Positions 23,527 to 32,251 are shown, counted from the first letter of the stretch. The stretch: DNA of 64,000 nt from Candidatus Hydrogenedentota bacterium (GCA_016791475.1 JAEUWI010000044.1:1-64000); one strand, 5' to 3'. The notes: a model not told the origin generated them from the letters alone. Numbers and translations: made by a program.

Positions 23527-24528
23527 TCAGGGTTCACTGCAACTCGCGCCGTAGCGGAAGCATGAAAAACAGCGGTGGTGGCGCATCATGACCCGCCGCG
23601 TCATGGCCCCGGCGAGGGAGCTCCCCTGATCGTAGTCGGGATCATCGTCAACGAGGGTGCAGGCGTAGACGCGCATCCGCCCGGCGGACTTGACGACCAT
23701 CTTACTGAAATTGCACATGAAGGCCGCGCGGCTCTCGGCGGTCTGGTAGCGGGTCATGCAATCCTCGGTGATGTGTGGCACACCGGAGGGGTGGGTGCCG
23801 GGGCCGTGAAAATCGGGGAAGACCACCTGGTGTATATCCTCGGGAAGGCCCGCCTTGCGAAACCAGCCCCGGAAGGCTTCCTCGACGGCGGGTCGGTCCT
23901 CATCCCGTGTCATCTGCCTTGCGATGGACACGGAAAAACCGGCTTTGTGGAGGAGGGCCAGGCTTTCCAGGGCCAGGGCGAAGTTGCCTTCGCCCCGGGC
24001 CGCGTCGTGGCGCGCGGGATCGGGAAAATCGAGACTGATGCGAAAGCGCAGGGCATGGTCGGCGTCCCGCAGGGCGAGAACTTCGTTCCAGCGTTTGCGC
24101 AGGGGGCGGGTGCCGTTGGTCAGGACCATGCAGGGCCGCAGCGCGAGGGCATGCTGAAGGATTCCGAAAATTTCGCGGTTGATGAAGGGCTCACCGCCGG
24201 TGAAGGAGAACTGGTCAACGCCCAGACCGACGGCTTCCTCCATCCAGGGGACGGCATCGGCCAGGGTGATCTGCTCCAGGCGGTGGTCGCCGGGTTTGGA
24301 GCCTTCGAGGCAGAAAGGGCAAGCGAGATTGCACGCGGTGCCGGTGTGGAACCAGAGTTCCCGAAGCGATTGGGGCTGGATATAGCCGCGCGGGGTGCCA
24401 TCGGGCGTGTACAACCAGTCGTTGAGTGGATCGTTCTCCTGTGTTGATTGAGCAATGACCAAGACGTACACCTGCTTCCCGTTGACTGTAGTTCCAAACA
24501 CAAATTGAACCGGACCACGAATGGACAC
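23527..24528 (-). CDS. Radical SAM protein with a cysteine-rich C-terminus
   Basis: A radical SAM enzyme of up to 333 residues. CNLACPFC (CxxxCxxC) binds the 4Fe-4S cluster that cleaves S-adenosylmethionine, followed by FSFTGGEPF. The C-terminal 70 residues carry six or more Cys, including CFSCFRYGASC, probably for an auxiliary cluster as in SPASM proteins. The substrate is unknown, and no small peptide precursor is seen nearby. The start is uncertain: GTG 24528 lies in repeat-like ATTCGTG DNA, and the conserved part begins about 35 residues later. A GTG or TTG around 24460-24475 is an alternative. Confidence 0.85.
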   Translation of the reverse strand: MSIRGPVQFVFGTTVNGKQVYVLVIAQSTQENDPLNDWLYTPDGTPRGYIQPQSLRELWFHTGTACNLACPFCLEGSKPGDHRLEQITLADAVPWMEEAVGLGVDQFSFTGGEPFINREIFGILQHALALRPCMVLTNGTRPLRKRWNEVLALRDADHALRFRISLDFPDPARHDAARGEGNFALALESLALLHKAGFSVSIARQMTRDEDRPAVEEAFRGWFRKAGLPEDIHQVVFPDFHGPGTHPSGVPHITEDCMTRYQTAESRAAFMCNFSKMVVKSAGRMRVYACTLVDDDPDYDQGSSLAGAMTRRVMMRHHRCFSCFRYGASCSEP

Positions 24529-24730
24529 GAACTTACACGAATAAGATATTGGGATGAACTTCGGGAAATCGGCATGTTTGCCGGCCCGCTGTCCGTCGGA
24601 GAAACGAGGACGCGATCAACTTCAAATGACTCGACGCCTCACAGGAGGCCTTTTATGGTTGTATTTGAGTCCCTCGGGGTTAACTCCTTTTCCACAATAC
24701 CCCGAACCAGGTTAATCGTAGCTCTTATTC

Positions 24731-24992
24731 GTACTACTAACTGCAATCTTGATGCATTTTTTCGTTGAAATTGAAAGACTGCAAAATCTGTATGCTTGCC
24801 TGGTGTCGCGCCCTTACAGGGCTTATATATTTCTTGAACGCGTTTAACCCTGGGCGTTGCCCAGGGCTAATATGTCGGTGGCCCTTCGGGCCGGAATACC
24901 ATATTCCTATCAAACCCCAATTTTGATGTTCTCATTCGTGAAGATTTGTGTTCATTCGTGGTTCAAAACTTTGGTTGTGGCTACGCCACGCT
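24731..24992. repeat. 262-bp direct repeat, copy 1
   Basis: This segment recurs immediately at 24993-25254 with only a few mismatches. It contains three short perfect hairpins: GCCC-TTACA-GGGC, CCTGGGC-GTT-GCCCAGG and GGCCC-TTC-GGGCC. It ends in ATTCGTG-type motifs. No reading frame is conserved. It resembles interspersed palindromic elements of other genomes, from memory. Confidence 0.9.
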
Positions 24993-25254
24993 GTACTACT
25001 ACCTGCGATCTTGATGCATTTTTTCGTTGAAATTGAAAGACTGCAAAATCTGTATGCTTGCCTGGTGTCGCGCCCTTACAGGGCTTATATATTGTTTGAA
25101 CGCACTTAACCCTGGGCGTTGCCCAGGGCTAATATGTCGGTGGCCCTTCGGGCCGGAATACCATATTCCTATCAAACCCCCATTTTGATGTTCTCATTCG
25201 TGAAGATTTGTGTTCATTCGTGGTTCAAAACTTTGGTTGTGGCTACGCCACGCT
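24993..25254. repeat. 262-bp direct repeat, copy 2
   Basis: Tandem partner of 24731-24992 at a constant offset of 262 bases, with all three hairpins intact. It ends 44 bases before the stop codon of nadE, so the element is the 3' flank of that gene. Confidence 0.9.
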
Positions 25255-25297
25255 GTGTGAATTGGTTTTCGTTCGTGGTTCGACTTTCCTTCCGAAC

Positions 25298-27220
25298 TCA
25301 CCGAACTTTGGCGTCCTTCAAATCGTCCAGCTCATACTGAATACTCTGCATGACCGGGAAGCGGAAGCCGGTCTTGGGGTCGAGATCGAGATCCATGACC
25401 TTGAGCGCCACGGGGTGCTGATCGCGCTTCCACTGGTTCGAGGCGAAGCGCTGGGCAAAGTCCTTCGCCCACTTTCGGAGCTGCTCGGGATCGTGACCGG
25501 GATGGCGCTTGCAGACAATGCGCCAACAATCCACCAGGGGCATGCGGCGGCGCGCGTAGAGATAGAGGAGGTCATCCAGTACGACATAGGGCATGAGGTC
25601 GTCCTCGTCCCGCTGGTCCGGCGCCAGCTCGGCACTCGGCGGCATGGCGAGAATATCCTGCAGCGAGCGGATGTCGTCGCGCTCGGAGAGGTATTCGAGC
25701 AACTCGGAGACCAGGGTCTTGGGGACGTTGGCGATGGGCGAATAGCCGCCCTGGTTATCGCCGCCGGTGGTGCTGTAGCCCACGGCCATTTCGCTGAGGT
25801 TGGAGGTGACCAGCACGATGCCTCCGGCGCTGTTGGCCCAGTTCAGAATCATGTTGCCGCGGATGCGCGCCTGGAGGTTCTGTTTGGCCAGGGGGTGAAT
25901 GGCGGAAGTGGAACCGAGGATTTCCGCCTGCTTCTTGAGGGCGATGGTGGCTTCTTCGTCGATGTTCACCACCTTGAAGGAGACCCCCAGTTCGGCGGCG
26001 AGGGCCCGGGCGGCTTTCTCCGTGCCTTTGGAGCTGTATTTCGCGGTGGGCAGATAGATGGTGCTGACGCGCCGGGCGAACTTTTCGGCTTCCAGGCCTT
26101 CCTTGAAGGACTTGGCGGCCTCCACGGCGAGCAGCAGGCACAGGGCGCTGTCGCGTCCGCCGGACAGGGCGACGATCATGCGTTCGAACACGCCGACCTT
26201 CTCCACATAGTCGCGCAGGCCCAGCACGAGGGCGTCGAAGAGATCGTCCAGATAGGGATTGCGCGATTTTTCTCTGGGCGAAACGTCGGGGATATAAAAG
26301 CTGCGGGGCAACTGATCCGCGAAATCATCGACGGGGGCCTGGGAATAGGTGAGGCCGGAAACGGTGATGGTTTTGACGTGGTCGACGGTGCTGGCAACGC
26401 CTTCGCGCCAGGTGGTGTTCTCGCTGCGGAGCCGGGTCAGATTGTCGAGATCCACGATACCCGTGGCGAGGGACCAGGACTGGCGGGAAAGGAGCGGCCC
26501 GGTGGCCACGATGCCCTCGGGATCGGCGATGATGCCGCCGCCGTCGAAAACGAGGCGGCTGTTGTCGCAACCGAGTAGGTTGGAATAGGCATAGACGGAT
26601 TTGAGATTCGCGGCACTCTGGAGCACGAGGCGCTTTCGCTCTTCATTTTTTCCGGGGAGGAAAGGGGAGGCGCTGGGGTTGCAAATGATTTCGGCACCGG
26701 CGCGGACACGTTCGTGGGCGGGCGACGTGGGCGACCAGAGATCCTCGCAGATTTCGGCGGAGACCTTGCCGAAGGGGAGGTCGAAGACGAGATCGCCGGC
26801 GGGTACGCCGTTGATGGTGGTGGCGCCGCCCGGCCAGGCGCTGTAGTTCCGGCTTTCATAGAAGATACTGTACATGGGCAGGTATTTTTTCAGCACGAGG
26901 CCCTGGACACGGCCATCGGCTATGAGCGCGGCGGCGTTGTAGGTCTGGGCGCCTATGCGAACGGGCAGGCCCACGAAGGCCGCCATGTTTTTGCAGCACT
27001 CCGCCAATTCCACGAGGTTGGCCCAGCTCTGGCGCGTGATGTCGGCCCAGGTGATGCGATCTTCGAGGCTGTAACCGGAAATACCCAACTCGGGCGTTAC
27101 GAGGAGGTGTACGCCCTGCTCTCGGGCCGCTTCGATGACGACGCGGAGGCGGCTGGCATTCCAGGGAAAGTCCCCCACCTTGACCGAGATCGCGGCGGTT
27201 CCAATCCGAACGAGGCGCAT
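25298..27220 (-). CDS. nadE: Glutamine-dependent NAD(+) synthetase
   Basis: Catalyses the last step of NAD synthesis, amidation of nicotinate adenine dinucleotide using glutamine and ATP. The 640-residue protein has an N-terminal nitrilase-type glutaminase (1-270) with the Glu-Lys-Cys triad in PELGISGYS, LKKYLPM and AEICEDLW, and a C-terminal ATP pyrophosphatase-type synthetase (300-640) with the P-loop SGGRDSA. This two-domain length is usual for eukaryotic-type and many bacterial enzymes. It lies 2-3 kb from pncB and pncA on the same strand and so forms part of a Preiss-Handler salvage group. Confidence 0.96.
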   Translation of the reverse strand: MRLVRIGTAAISVKVGDFPWNASRLRVVIEAAREQGVHLLVTPELGISGYSLEDRITWADITRQSWANLVELAECCKNMAAFVGLPVRIGAQTYNAAALIADGRVQGLVLKKYLPMYSIFYESRNYSAWPGGATTINGVPAGDLVFDLPFGKVSAEICEDLWSPTSPAHERVRAGAEIICNPSASPFLPGKNEERKRLVLQSAANLKSVYAYSNLLGCDNSRLVFDGGGIIADPEGIVATGPLLSRQSWSLATGIVDLDNLTRLRSENTTWREGVASTVDHVKTITVSGLTYSQAPVDDFADQLPRSFYIPDVSPREKSRNPYLDDLFDALVLGLRDYVEKVGVFERMIVALSGGRDSALCLLLAVEAAKSFKEGLEAEKFARRVSTIYLPTAKYSSKGTEKAARALAAELGVSFKVVNIDEEATIALKKQAEILGSTSAIHPLAKQNLQARIRGNMILNWANSAGGIVLVTSNLSEMAVGYSTTGGDNQGGYSPIANVPKTLVSELLEYLSERDDIRSLQDILAMPPSAELAPDQRDEDDLMPYVVLDDLLYLYARRRMPLVDCWRIVCKRHPGHDPEQLRKWAKDFAQRFASNQWKRDQHPVALKVMDLDLDPKTGFRFPVMQSIQYELDDLKDAKVR

Positions 27221-27259
27221 GGGCTTTTCCTTCCGGGGTTCAGGGGGTGCGTTTCAGCT

Positions 27260-27787
27260 TCAACGGGCGGCCATGCACTGGTCAACGGCCGCCTTCAATT
27301 CTTCGGGGTAACGGGTGCCAATGAGGAGATGGTAGCCGTTCTCATAGTCGATTCTCACGCCCAGATCTCCGGAGACGTTGTAGGCCATCCCGCGGCGTCC
27401 CCGGCGTATGCCCCAGCCGCCATACTCCATCGCGGGGCGATATTTTACCGAGGCGACGGAAGTCACGCCGGTGAGATCGATCTTGCGGGTCTTCCGGTGG
27501 ATTGGCTTGAATCGCACGAAGAGGCCGGCCTCCGTGACCTCGGTCTGGAGTTTCATCGCGTGCAGCAGCCACAGGACGAAGGCGTTCAGGAGCACGATAG
27601 TCGCGCCGAGGGCGACCATCTGGTCGTTGGACATGGCGTCTTCACCGAAGGGGATGCCCTGGAGCACCTGGCGGCTGATCATCCAGGCGATGGTGCCGAT
27701 GCAGAAGGCCGACACGCCCAGTAGTACGATCCAGAGGATGGGCTGTCGAAATTGCTGGTCTTCGCGAAACAGTATTTCCGGAGGCAT
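27260..27787 (-). CDS. Two-helix membrane protein of unknown function (DUF6141-like)
   Basis: A 175-residue protein with FREDQQFRQPILW at the N-terminus, two membrane helices (18-42 and 60-82) and a soluble beta-rich C-terminus (85-175) with RYGGWGIR-like sequence, as in PH-like domains of bacterial membrane proteins. From memory it resembles DUF6141. It lies between pncB and nadE on the same strand, 39 bases before nadE, so it is probably in their transcript. A link to NAD metabolism is only positional. Confidence 0.7.
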   Translation of the reverse strand: MPPEILFREDQQFRQPILWIVLLGVSAFCIGTIAWMISRQVLQGIPFGEDAMSNDQMVALGATIVLLNAFVLWLLHAMKLQTEVTEAGLFVRFKPIHRKTRKIDLTGVTSVASVKYRPAMEYGGWGIRRGRRGMAYNVSGDLGVRIDYENGYHLLIGTRYPEELKAAVDQCMAAR

Positions 27788-28026
27788 GGAATCGTTGGCT
27801 CTCTAGCAGGGGGAATGGGAATTGACGCGTTAAGTATAGCGCGATTCGCCGGTTGATTTCCCGTGGCGAGTGCGCGCGGACAATGAGATGCGCCCTTGCC
27901 GGTTTCCAGGGACAACGGGGACGCCAGAGACAACAGCGACGGGTGTGGTTGTTACCCGCCGTCTCTGTCGTCGCTGGTGTTCCTGCGTGCTCGGCGGTTG
28001 CACCCGCGACTCCAACCGCAAGCCCT

Positions 28027-29490
28027 CTACGCCAGTTCCGGATTGCTCAGCATGTTGTCTTTGAGCTGGCCGAGTTCCTCGGAGAGCAGGGATTGGAAGA
28101 TGTGGGGGTTTCGCATGCGCTTGAACTCTTCCGGGAGTGCGGCGATCTGGGCGAGGGCCCGTTCGCGGACGGCGGAGAGGCCTGGCGAATCCGCAGTGCG
28201 CTGGCCGCCGCGGAATACGGTTTGCAGGAGCGACTCGCCGCGGCTGGCCTGGCCCTGGGATACCTTGCGGTGGGGCCAGGTGCGATTGCGGCCGCGCACG
28301 ACGCCCGACTCGATGGGGGTCTCGCCATCGAGGTACATGACGTCGCACATCGGGTGGCCTTCGTCGTCGAAATAGCGAAGCAGTTGCTTTCGGCCGGGGT
28401 CGGTGGCTTTTTCGATGTTGGAAGAAATCTTCATGCGGCTCTGCCAGGTCCCGTTTTCGTGGATGGCGACCAGCTTGTAAACGCCGCTGAGTGCGGGATT
28501 GTCATAAGCCGTGACCATGTGGGTGCCCACGCCCCACGCATTGATCTTTGCGCCCTGGCGCTTGAGGTCCACGATGAGTTCTTCGTCGAGATCATTGGAC
28601 GCGACGATGAGGGGGTTTTCGAGGCCCGCCTCCATCATTTTCTGATACGCGATTTTGCTCAGACGTGAAAGGTCGCCGGAGTCCAGCCGGATCGCGGGGC
28701 GGATGTCGGTGCCCGCGTCGCGCAGCTCCTTGAAAACTTTGATGGCGTTGGGCACGCCGCTCTTTTCGGTATCATAGGTATCGACCAGCAACACGCAGCG
28801 ATCAGGATAGTGGCGCGCAAAGGTGCGAAAAGCCTCCAGCTCGGAGGGGAAGCTCATCACCCAACTGTGGGCATGGGTGCCGCTGACGGGAATTCCGTAG
28901 ACTTTGCCGGCGAGCACGTTGGAGGTCGTGTTGCAGCCGCCGATATGGGCCGCGCGGGAGGCGCTTACCGCGCCATCGGGGCCGTGGGCGCGGCGGAGGC
29001 CGAACTCCATGACGGGATCGCCGCTGGCCGCGAGACAAATGCGCGCGGCTTTGGTGGCGATGAGGGTCTGGTAATTGAGGATGTTCAGGAGCGCCGATTC
29101 GATGATCAGCGTCTCGAAGATATTACCTTCGATCTGGAGGATAGGCTCGTAGGGGTAGACGGGCGTACCTTCGGGCACGGCCTGCACCGTGCAGGTGGGA
29201 CGGAAACCCTTGAGGTGCTCCAGGAAGTCCTCGCCGAAGATATTGAGCGAGCGCAGATAGTCAATATCGTCTTCCTCGAATTTCAGATTGGTGAGGTAAT
29301 CGAGGAAGGGCTCCAGGCCCGCAAACACGGCGAAACCGGTGTGTGGCGGCAGGCTGCGGAAGAAGTAGTTGAAGGTGACGCGCTGGTCGGCTCGCCGCTC
29401 GCTCCACTGGCCGGCCATCATGGTCAGCTCATAGAAGTCGGTCAGCAGGGCGAGGCCCTCCCGCCGGAACCAGGGATTGGTGGCGTTCAC
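28027..29490 (-). CDS. pncB: Nicotinate phosphoribosyltransferase
   Basis: Makes nicotinate mononucleotide from nicotinate and PRPP, the committed step of Preiss-Handler salvage. The 487-residue product starts at GTG 29490 with a strong GGAGGT site and overlaps pncA by GTGA. The frame continues to 29889, but that part is not family-like and lies in pncA. Signatures seen are LLTDFYELTM, FNYFFRSLPP, FGLRRAHG, THAHSWVMSF, LLVDTYDT, IRLDSGDL and GVGTHMVT. The length fits the longer bacterial PncB group. Confidence 0.95.
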   Translation of the reverse strand: MNATNPWFRREGLALLTDFYELTMMAGQWSERRADQRVTFNYFFRSLPPHTGFAVFAGLEPFLDYLTNLKFEEDDIDYLRSLNIFGEDFLEHLKGFRPTCTVQAVPEGTPVYPYEPILQIEGNIFETLIIESALLNILNYQTLIATKAARICLAASGDPVMEFGLRRAHGPDGAVSASRAAHIGGCNTTSNVLAGKVYGIPVSGTHAHSWVMSFPSELEAFRTFARHYPDRCVLLVDTYDTEKSGVPNAIKVFKELRDAGTDIRPAIRLDSGDLSRLSKIAYQKMMEAGLENPLIVASNDLDEELIVDLKRQGAKINAWGVGTHMVTAYDNPALSGVYKLVAIHENGTWQSRMKISSNIEKATDPGRKQLLRYFDDEGHPMCDVMYLDGETPIESGVVRGRNRTWPHRKVSQGQASRGESLLQTVFRGGQRTADSPGLSAVRERALAQIAALPEEFKRMRNPHIFQSLLSEELGQLKDNMLSNPELA

Positions 29491-30059
29491 GGGCTTACCT
29501 CCGCGCCGCGGCAGAACACGGCGCCGGCGGCGCGCATTTCGGAGAGGGCGCGCACGGTTCCCTCGTCGTCGACGCCGCGGCAGGCGTCTTCCACGAGTAC
29601 GGCCTCGAAACCGAGGTGGATTGCATCGAGCACCGTGGCCTTGACGCAATAGTCGGTGGCGAGGCCCGCGACAAAGACGCGCGTCACGCCGGCCCTCTGA
29701 AGTTGCTGACCGAGGCTGGTGCCCTGGAAGCCGCTGTAGGCCTCTTCGTTCGGATCGGCGCCCTTGCTGATGACCACGGCATCGGAAGGCACGTGCAGGC
29801 TGCCATGAAACTCCGCACCGGGGGAATCCTGAACGCAGTGGACCGGCCAGCTCTGATCGGTGAAGGCGGGGGCGTCGCTGAAGCTGCAATGATCCTGGGG
29901 GTGCCAGTCGCGGGTGAAGTAGATCCGCTGAAATTTCATTTGCAACGGGTTGATCACTCGGACCACCCCCTCTCCCCCGCGTACGGGCAGCGCACCGCCG
30001 GGGCAGAAGTCGTTCTGGACATCTACGACTATGAGGGCATCGCTTTCGGTGAGGTTCAT
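29487..30059 (-). CDS. pncA: Nicotinamidase
   Basis: Hydrolyses nicotinamide to nicotinate and ammonia and so feeds PncB. The 190-residue isochorismatase-fold enzyme has the catalytic triad Asp (VDVQNDF), Lys (ISKG) and Cys (TDYCVK). The metal-site DWHPQDH and the cis-peptide region just before TDYC are present. It is the first gene of the NAD salvage group and is coupled to pncB by GTGA. A 9-nt tandem array lies just upstream, between its start and the next gene. Confidence 0.95.
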   Translation of the reverse strand: MNLTESDALIVVDVQNDFCPGGALPVRGGEGVVRVINPLQMKFQRIYFTRDWHPQDHCSFSDAPAFTDQSWPVHCVQDSPGAEFHGSLHVPSDAVVISKGADPNEEAYSGFQGTSLGQQLQRAGVTRVFVAGLATDYCVKATVLDAIHLGFEAVLVEDACRGVDDEGTVRALSEMRAAGAVFCRGAEVSP

Positions 30060-30133
30060 GGGGGGCAGTCCTTGGTTTTCAGGCTTCAGGCTTCAGGCTT
30101 GAGGCTTCAGGCTGGAGGCTGGAGGCTGGAGGA

Positions 30134-30241
30134 ATGGGTCTTATGGGTCTTATGGGTCTTATGGGTCTTATGGGTCTTATGGGTCTTATGAGTCTTATGA
30201 GTCTTATGGGGCTTATGGGGCTTATGGGGCTTATGGGGCTT
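30134..30241. repeat. Twelve 9-nt tandem units, ATGGGTCTT type
   Basis: Six copies of ATGGGTCTT, two of ATGAGTCTT and four of ATGGGGCTT, without interruption. The blockwise order of variants suggests expansion by slippage. A second array of nearly complementary units lies 81 bases to the right. Confidence 0.95.
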
Positions 30242-30322
30242 ATGGCTTGGGGGACCATTTGCGTGGGTTTTCCGCTAAGTATTGTATGCTATCGAACTTG
30301 CCGAGTTTTGAATGCGTGCCAA

Positions 30323-30385
30323 CCCATACGACCCATACGACCCATACGACCCATACGACCCATACGACCCATACGACCCATACGA
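30323..30385. repeat. Seven 9-nt tandem units, CCCATACGA type
   Basis: Seven perfect copies of CCCATACGA. The reverse complement, read as ATGGGTCGT, differs from the 30134-30241 unit by one base, so the two arrays can pair over about 60 bases as a long imperfect hairpin. Confidence 0.95.
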
Positions 30386-30390
30386 CTCCT

Positions 30391-31185
30391 TCATTCCTTC
30401 TTCTGCTTCAGTAGCCACGCGATCGTTTCTTCGCTCTGGTAGGCGGGATCCCAGGAGTTGTGATCCACGCCTTCGAATTCGGTGTACTGAATGTTGCCCC
30501 CGGCGGCCTTTATGGCTTCGACCATGGTCCGCGTGTTTTCCGGCGGCACGACGCTGTCACTGCCGCCGTGAAAAGCCCAGATGGGCAGGGTGGCCAGGGC
30601 GCGCACACGGGAGGCGTGGCTGCCGTAGGGGTTGGCGTGGGGCGCGCCGACGATCTTCTGGATATCGTCGGGATCGCCGCCGCCGCAGATCGGCACGAGG
30701 GCGGCGAACGTATCCGTCTTGATGGCGCCCCAGAGCCAGGTGCCGTAGCCGCCCATGGACAGCCCGGTCAGGTAGATGCGTTTCGGGTCGATCTTATATT
30801 CGGACAGGACGACTTCCAGTTCAGCATCGAGCAGATCGTGGTGGAAGGCCCAATCGGAGCCGATGGCGCACTGGGGAAAGAGTACGACGGTCGGAAAGCG
30901 TTCGGGGTTTTTCCGAATGGCGTTGCCAATTCCAGCCTGGGCCGGGGCGAGGCCATCGTCGCCCCGCTCCCCCGCGCCGTGCAGAAAGACGATGAGCGGC
31001 CAGGCACTATCGGGCGTGTAGCCCGGGGGCTCGTACACCAGGTATCGGTGGGATTTGCCGCCGACATCAATGCTCTTGGAAATCAGGCGCTTATCCACCT
31101 CGCTCTTTTCCTCCGCCGTTTGCTCGGCCCGCATCGCGGAGCAGGCGAGCACCGCGGCCACCAGCGCAAACCATCGAATCATCAT
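30391..31185 (-). CDS. Secreted alpha/beta hydrolase (esterase/peptidase-like)
   Basis: A 264-residue protein with an N-terminal signal peptide (1-20). The alpha/beta hydrolase core has VFLHGAGERG as oxyanion region, the nucleophile elbow GLSMGGYGTW, an acid in GGSDSVVP and the catalytic His in GVDHNSW. This arrangement is that of the carboxylesterase, phospholipase and PHB-depolymerase-like group often annotated as a secreted prolyl oligopeptidase-family hydrolase. The substrate is unknown. It lies 5 bases after the metallophosphoesterase gene and is very likely cotranscribed with it. Confidence 0.9.
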   Translation of the reverse strand: MMIRWFALVAAVLACSAMRAEQTAEEKSEVDKRLISKSIDVGGKSHRYLVYEPPGYTPDSAWPLIVFLHGAGERGDDGLAPAQAGIGNAIRKNPERFPTVVLFPQCAIGSDWAFHHDLLDAELEVVLSEYKIDPKRIYLTGLSMGGYGTWLWGAIKTDTFAALVPICGGGDPDDIQKIVGAPHANPYGSHASRVRALATLPIWAFHGGSDSVVPPENTRTMVEAIKAAGGNIQYTEFEGVDHNSWDPAYQSEETIAWLLKQKKE

Positions 31186-31190
31186 GGTGA

Positions 31191-32096
31191 TTACTTTCCT
31201 TCTAAAACTTTACTTTCCGCGCCGAGGCGGTCGTACGAGAACGGGTGTTGCGGGTCTTCCGGCGAGACCGTGATATGAACCGGCCGAGCTTTGGTTACCT
31301 GATCTACCTGTATGCGCAGTAGATTGGGAGCACGCCAGGAATCTTCATACTCCCATACGTGGCCGTCGCCGTGAAGATAGAGCACGGGCTTACCGAAGGC
31401 CTCCACGGCTGGCACAAATCGGCGGAAGAAATCCTCGTGATAGGCCTTGGGTGCGGCCTGGCCGATCACGACCACGGCATAGGCATTCCGGCCCCGTGTG
31501 TCCAGGTTGTGCTCGACCCAGTCGGCATTGGCCCGATGACGGTAGCCCCACTCCTCCACATCGTGCATGCGGCCGGAGACGATATTGATGCCGACGAACA
31601 ATACCCCGCCGTCCATCCAGGCGATATTCTCCGGGCGACCCTCCTGGCGATTCAGCTTCGGGCTCTCGGGGAACTGCTCCGAGAAACGCAAGAAATGCTT
31701 CTCCCATAGCGCCCATGCGGCATCGGGATTGGCCTGATCGTTCCACTCGTTGTCCCCCGGCACGAGGATAACGGGGATGGAGGACTGGCGATAGAGATCG
31801 GCCACCTTCGCACTGTATGCGGCGTCAAAGAGCTGGGAACCCTTGCAGAGATCGCCCACGTGAATCAGGTAGCGGGCGCGACCATCCGCCTTTTCCGCTG
31901 CGAAATACTGGGGGAGGAGCGTCCAGTCCTCCTCGCCCCGGGGGCCATCGCCCGTCGCCGCGAAGGTGACGGGCCGGGGCGACGAAAGGGCGTCGTGGTC
32001 CACGGGAACGCCGCCGCAGGCGATACAGCCCGCCAGGCCGAGCGATGCAACAAGCACGAGCGAGAGCCGAAATCCGGCGCGCTGCATGGATAACAT
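31191..32096 (-). CDS. Lipoprotein metallophosphoesterase
   Basis: A 301-residue calcineurin-like phosphoesterase exported as a lipoprotein (signal ending GLAGC, Cys24). Metal-site motifs are ATGDGP, HVGDLC, PGDNEW and the late LHGDGHVWEYE. Such enzymes hydrolyse phosphomonoesters or diesters outside the cytoplasm. AGGAG lies 9 bases before the ATG at 32096. Its stop is 5 bases before the esterase start, so the two form a pair. Confidence 0.88.
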   Translation of the reverse strand: MLSMQRAGFRLSLVLVASLGLAGCIACGGVPVDHDALSSPRPVTFAATGDGPRGEEDWTLLPQYFAAEKADGRARYLIHVGDLCKGSQLFDAAYSAKVADLYRQSSIPVILVPGDNEWNDQANPDAAWALWEKHFLRFSEQFPESPKLNRQEGRPENIAWMDGGVLFVGINIVSGRMHDVEEWGYRHRANADWVEHNLDTRGRNAYAVVVIGQAAPKAYHEDFFRRFVPAVEAFGKPVLYLHGDGHVWEYEDSWRAPNLLRIQVDQVTKARPVHITVSPEDPQHPFSYDRLGAESKVLEGK

Positions 32097-32195
32097 GGTT
32101 CAGGTCTCCTGGCGGGTTGGAAGCAAATTGGTAGCGACGAGATTATGGCAATCGCCGGGGAGGATTGCAACGCAGGGAAGGTATTGGGGCGAAGG

Positions 32196-32240
32196 GATCG
32201 GACGGATCAGACTGATCGGACGGATCGGACGGATCGGACG
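32196..32240. repeat. Five 9-nt tandem units, GATCGGACG type
   Basis: Four copies of GATCGGACG and one variant GATCAGACT in the 155-base gap between two minus-strand genes. Same unit length as the arrays at 30134 and 30323, but a different sequence. Confidence 0.9.
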
Positions 32241-32251
32241 CGCCGCAATCT

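Larger units (their letters stand above)
24529..25297. other. Repeat-rich non-coding region
   Basis: About 770 bases without a supported gene, mainly two tandem copies of a 262-bp element (listed separately). A 37-codon frame from ATG 24655 has AGGAGG before it but no recognisable product. Motifs of the type ATTCGTG recur on both sides of the region and reach into the 5' end of the radical SAM frame. Confidence 0.6.
30060..30390. other. Non-coding region filled by two inverted 9-nt arrays
   Basis: About 330 bases between pncA and the esterase gene. It begins with a short imperfect GGAGGCT/TTCAGGC repeat run (30075-30130), then holds the arrays at 30134-30241 and 30323-30385. The open frames through it simply translate the repeats (for example GLM triplets). 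I see no simple terminator. Confidence 0.7.

Noticed and set aside
28027-29889. A 620-residue version of PncB
   Set aside because: The extra 133 residues lie inside pncA in another frame and are not family-like; GTG 29490 has a strong ribosome binding site.
30134-30385. CRISPR array
   Set aside because: The units are 9 nt in uninterrupted tandem, with no spacers and no cas genes nearby.
30134-30442. A 102-residue protein of MGL repeats
   Set aside because: It is the direct translation of the 9-nt array, with no ribosome binding site and no conserved part.
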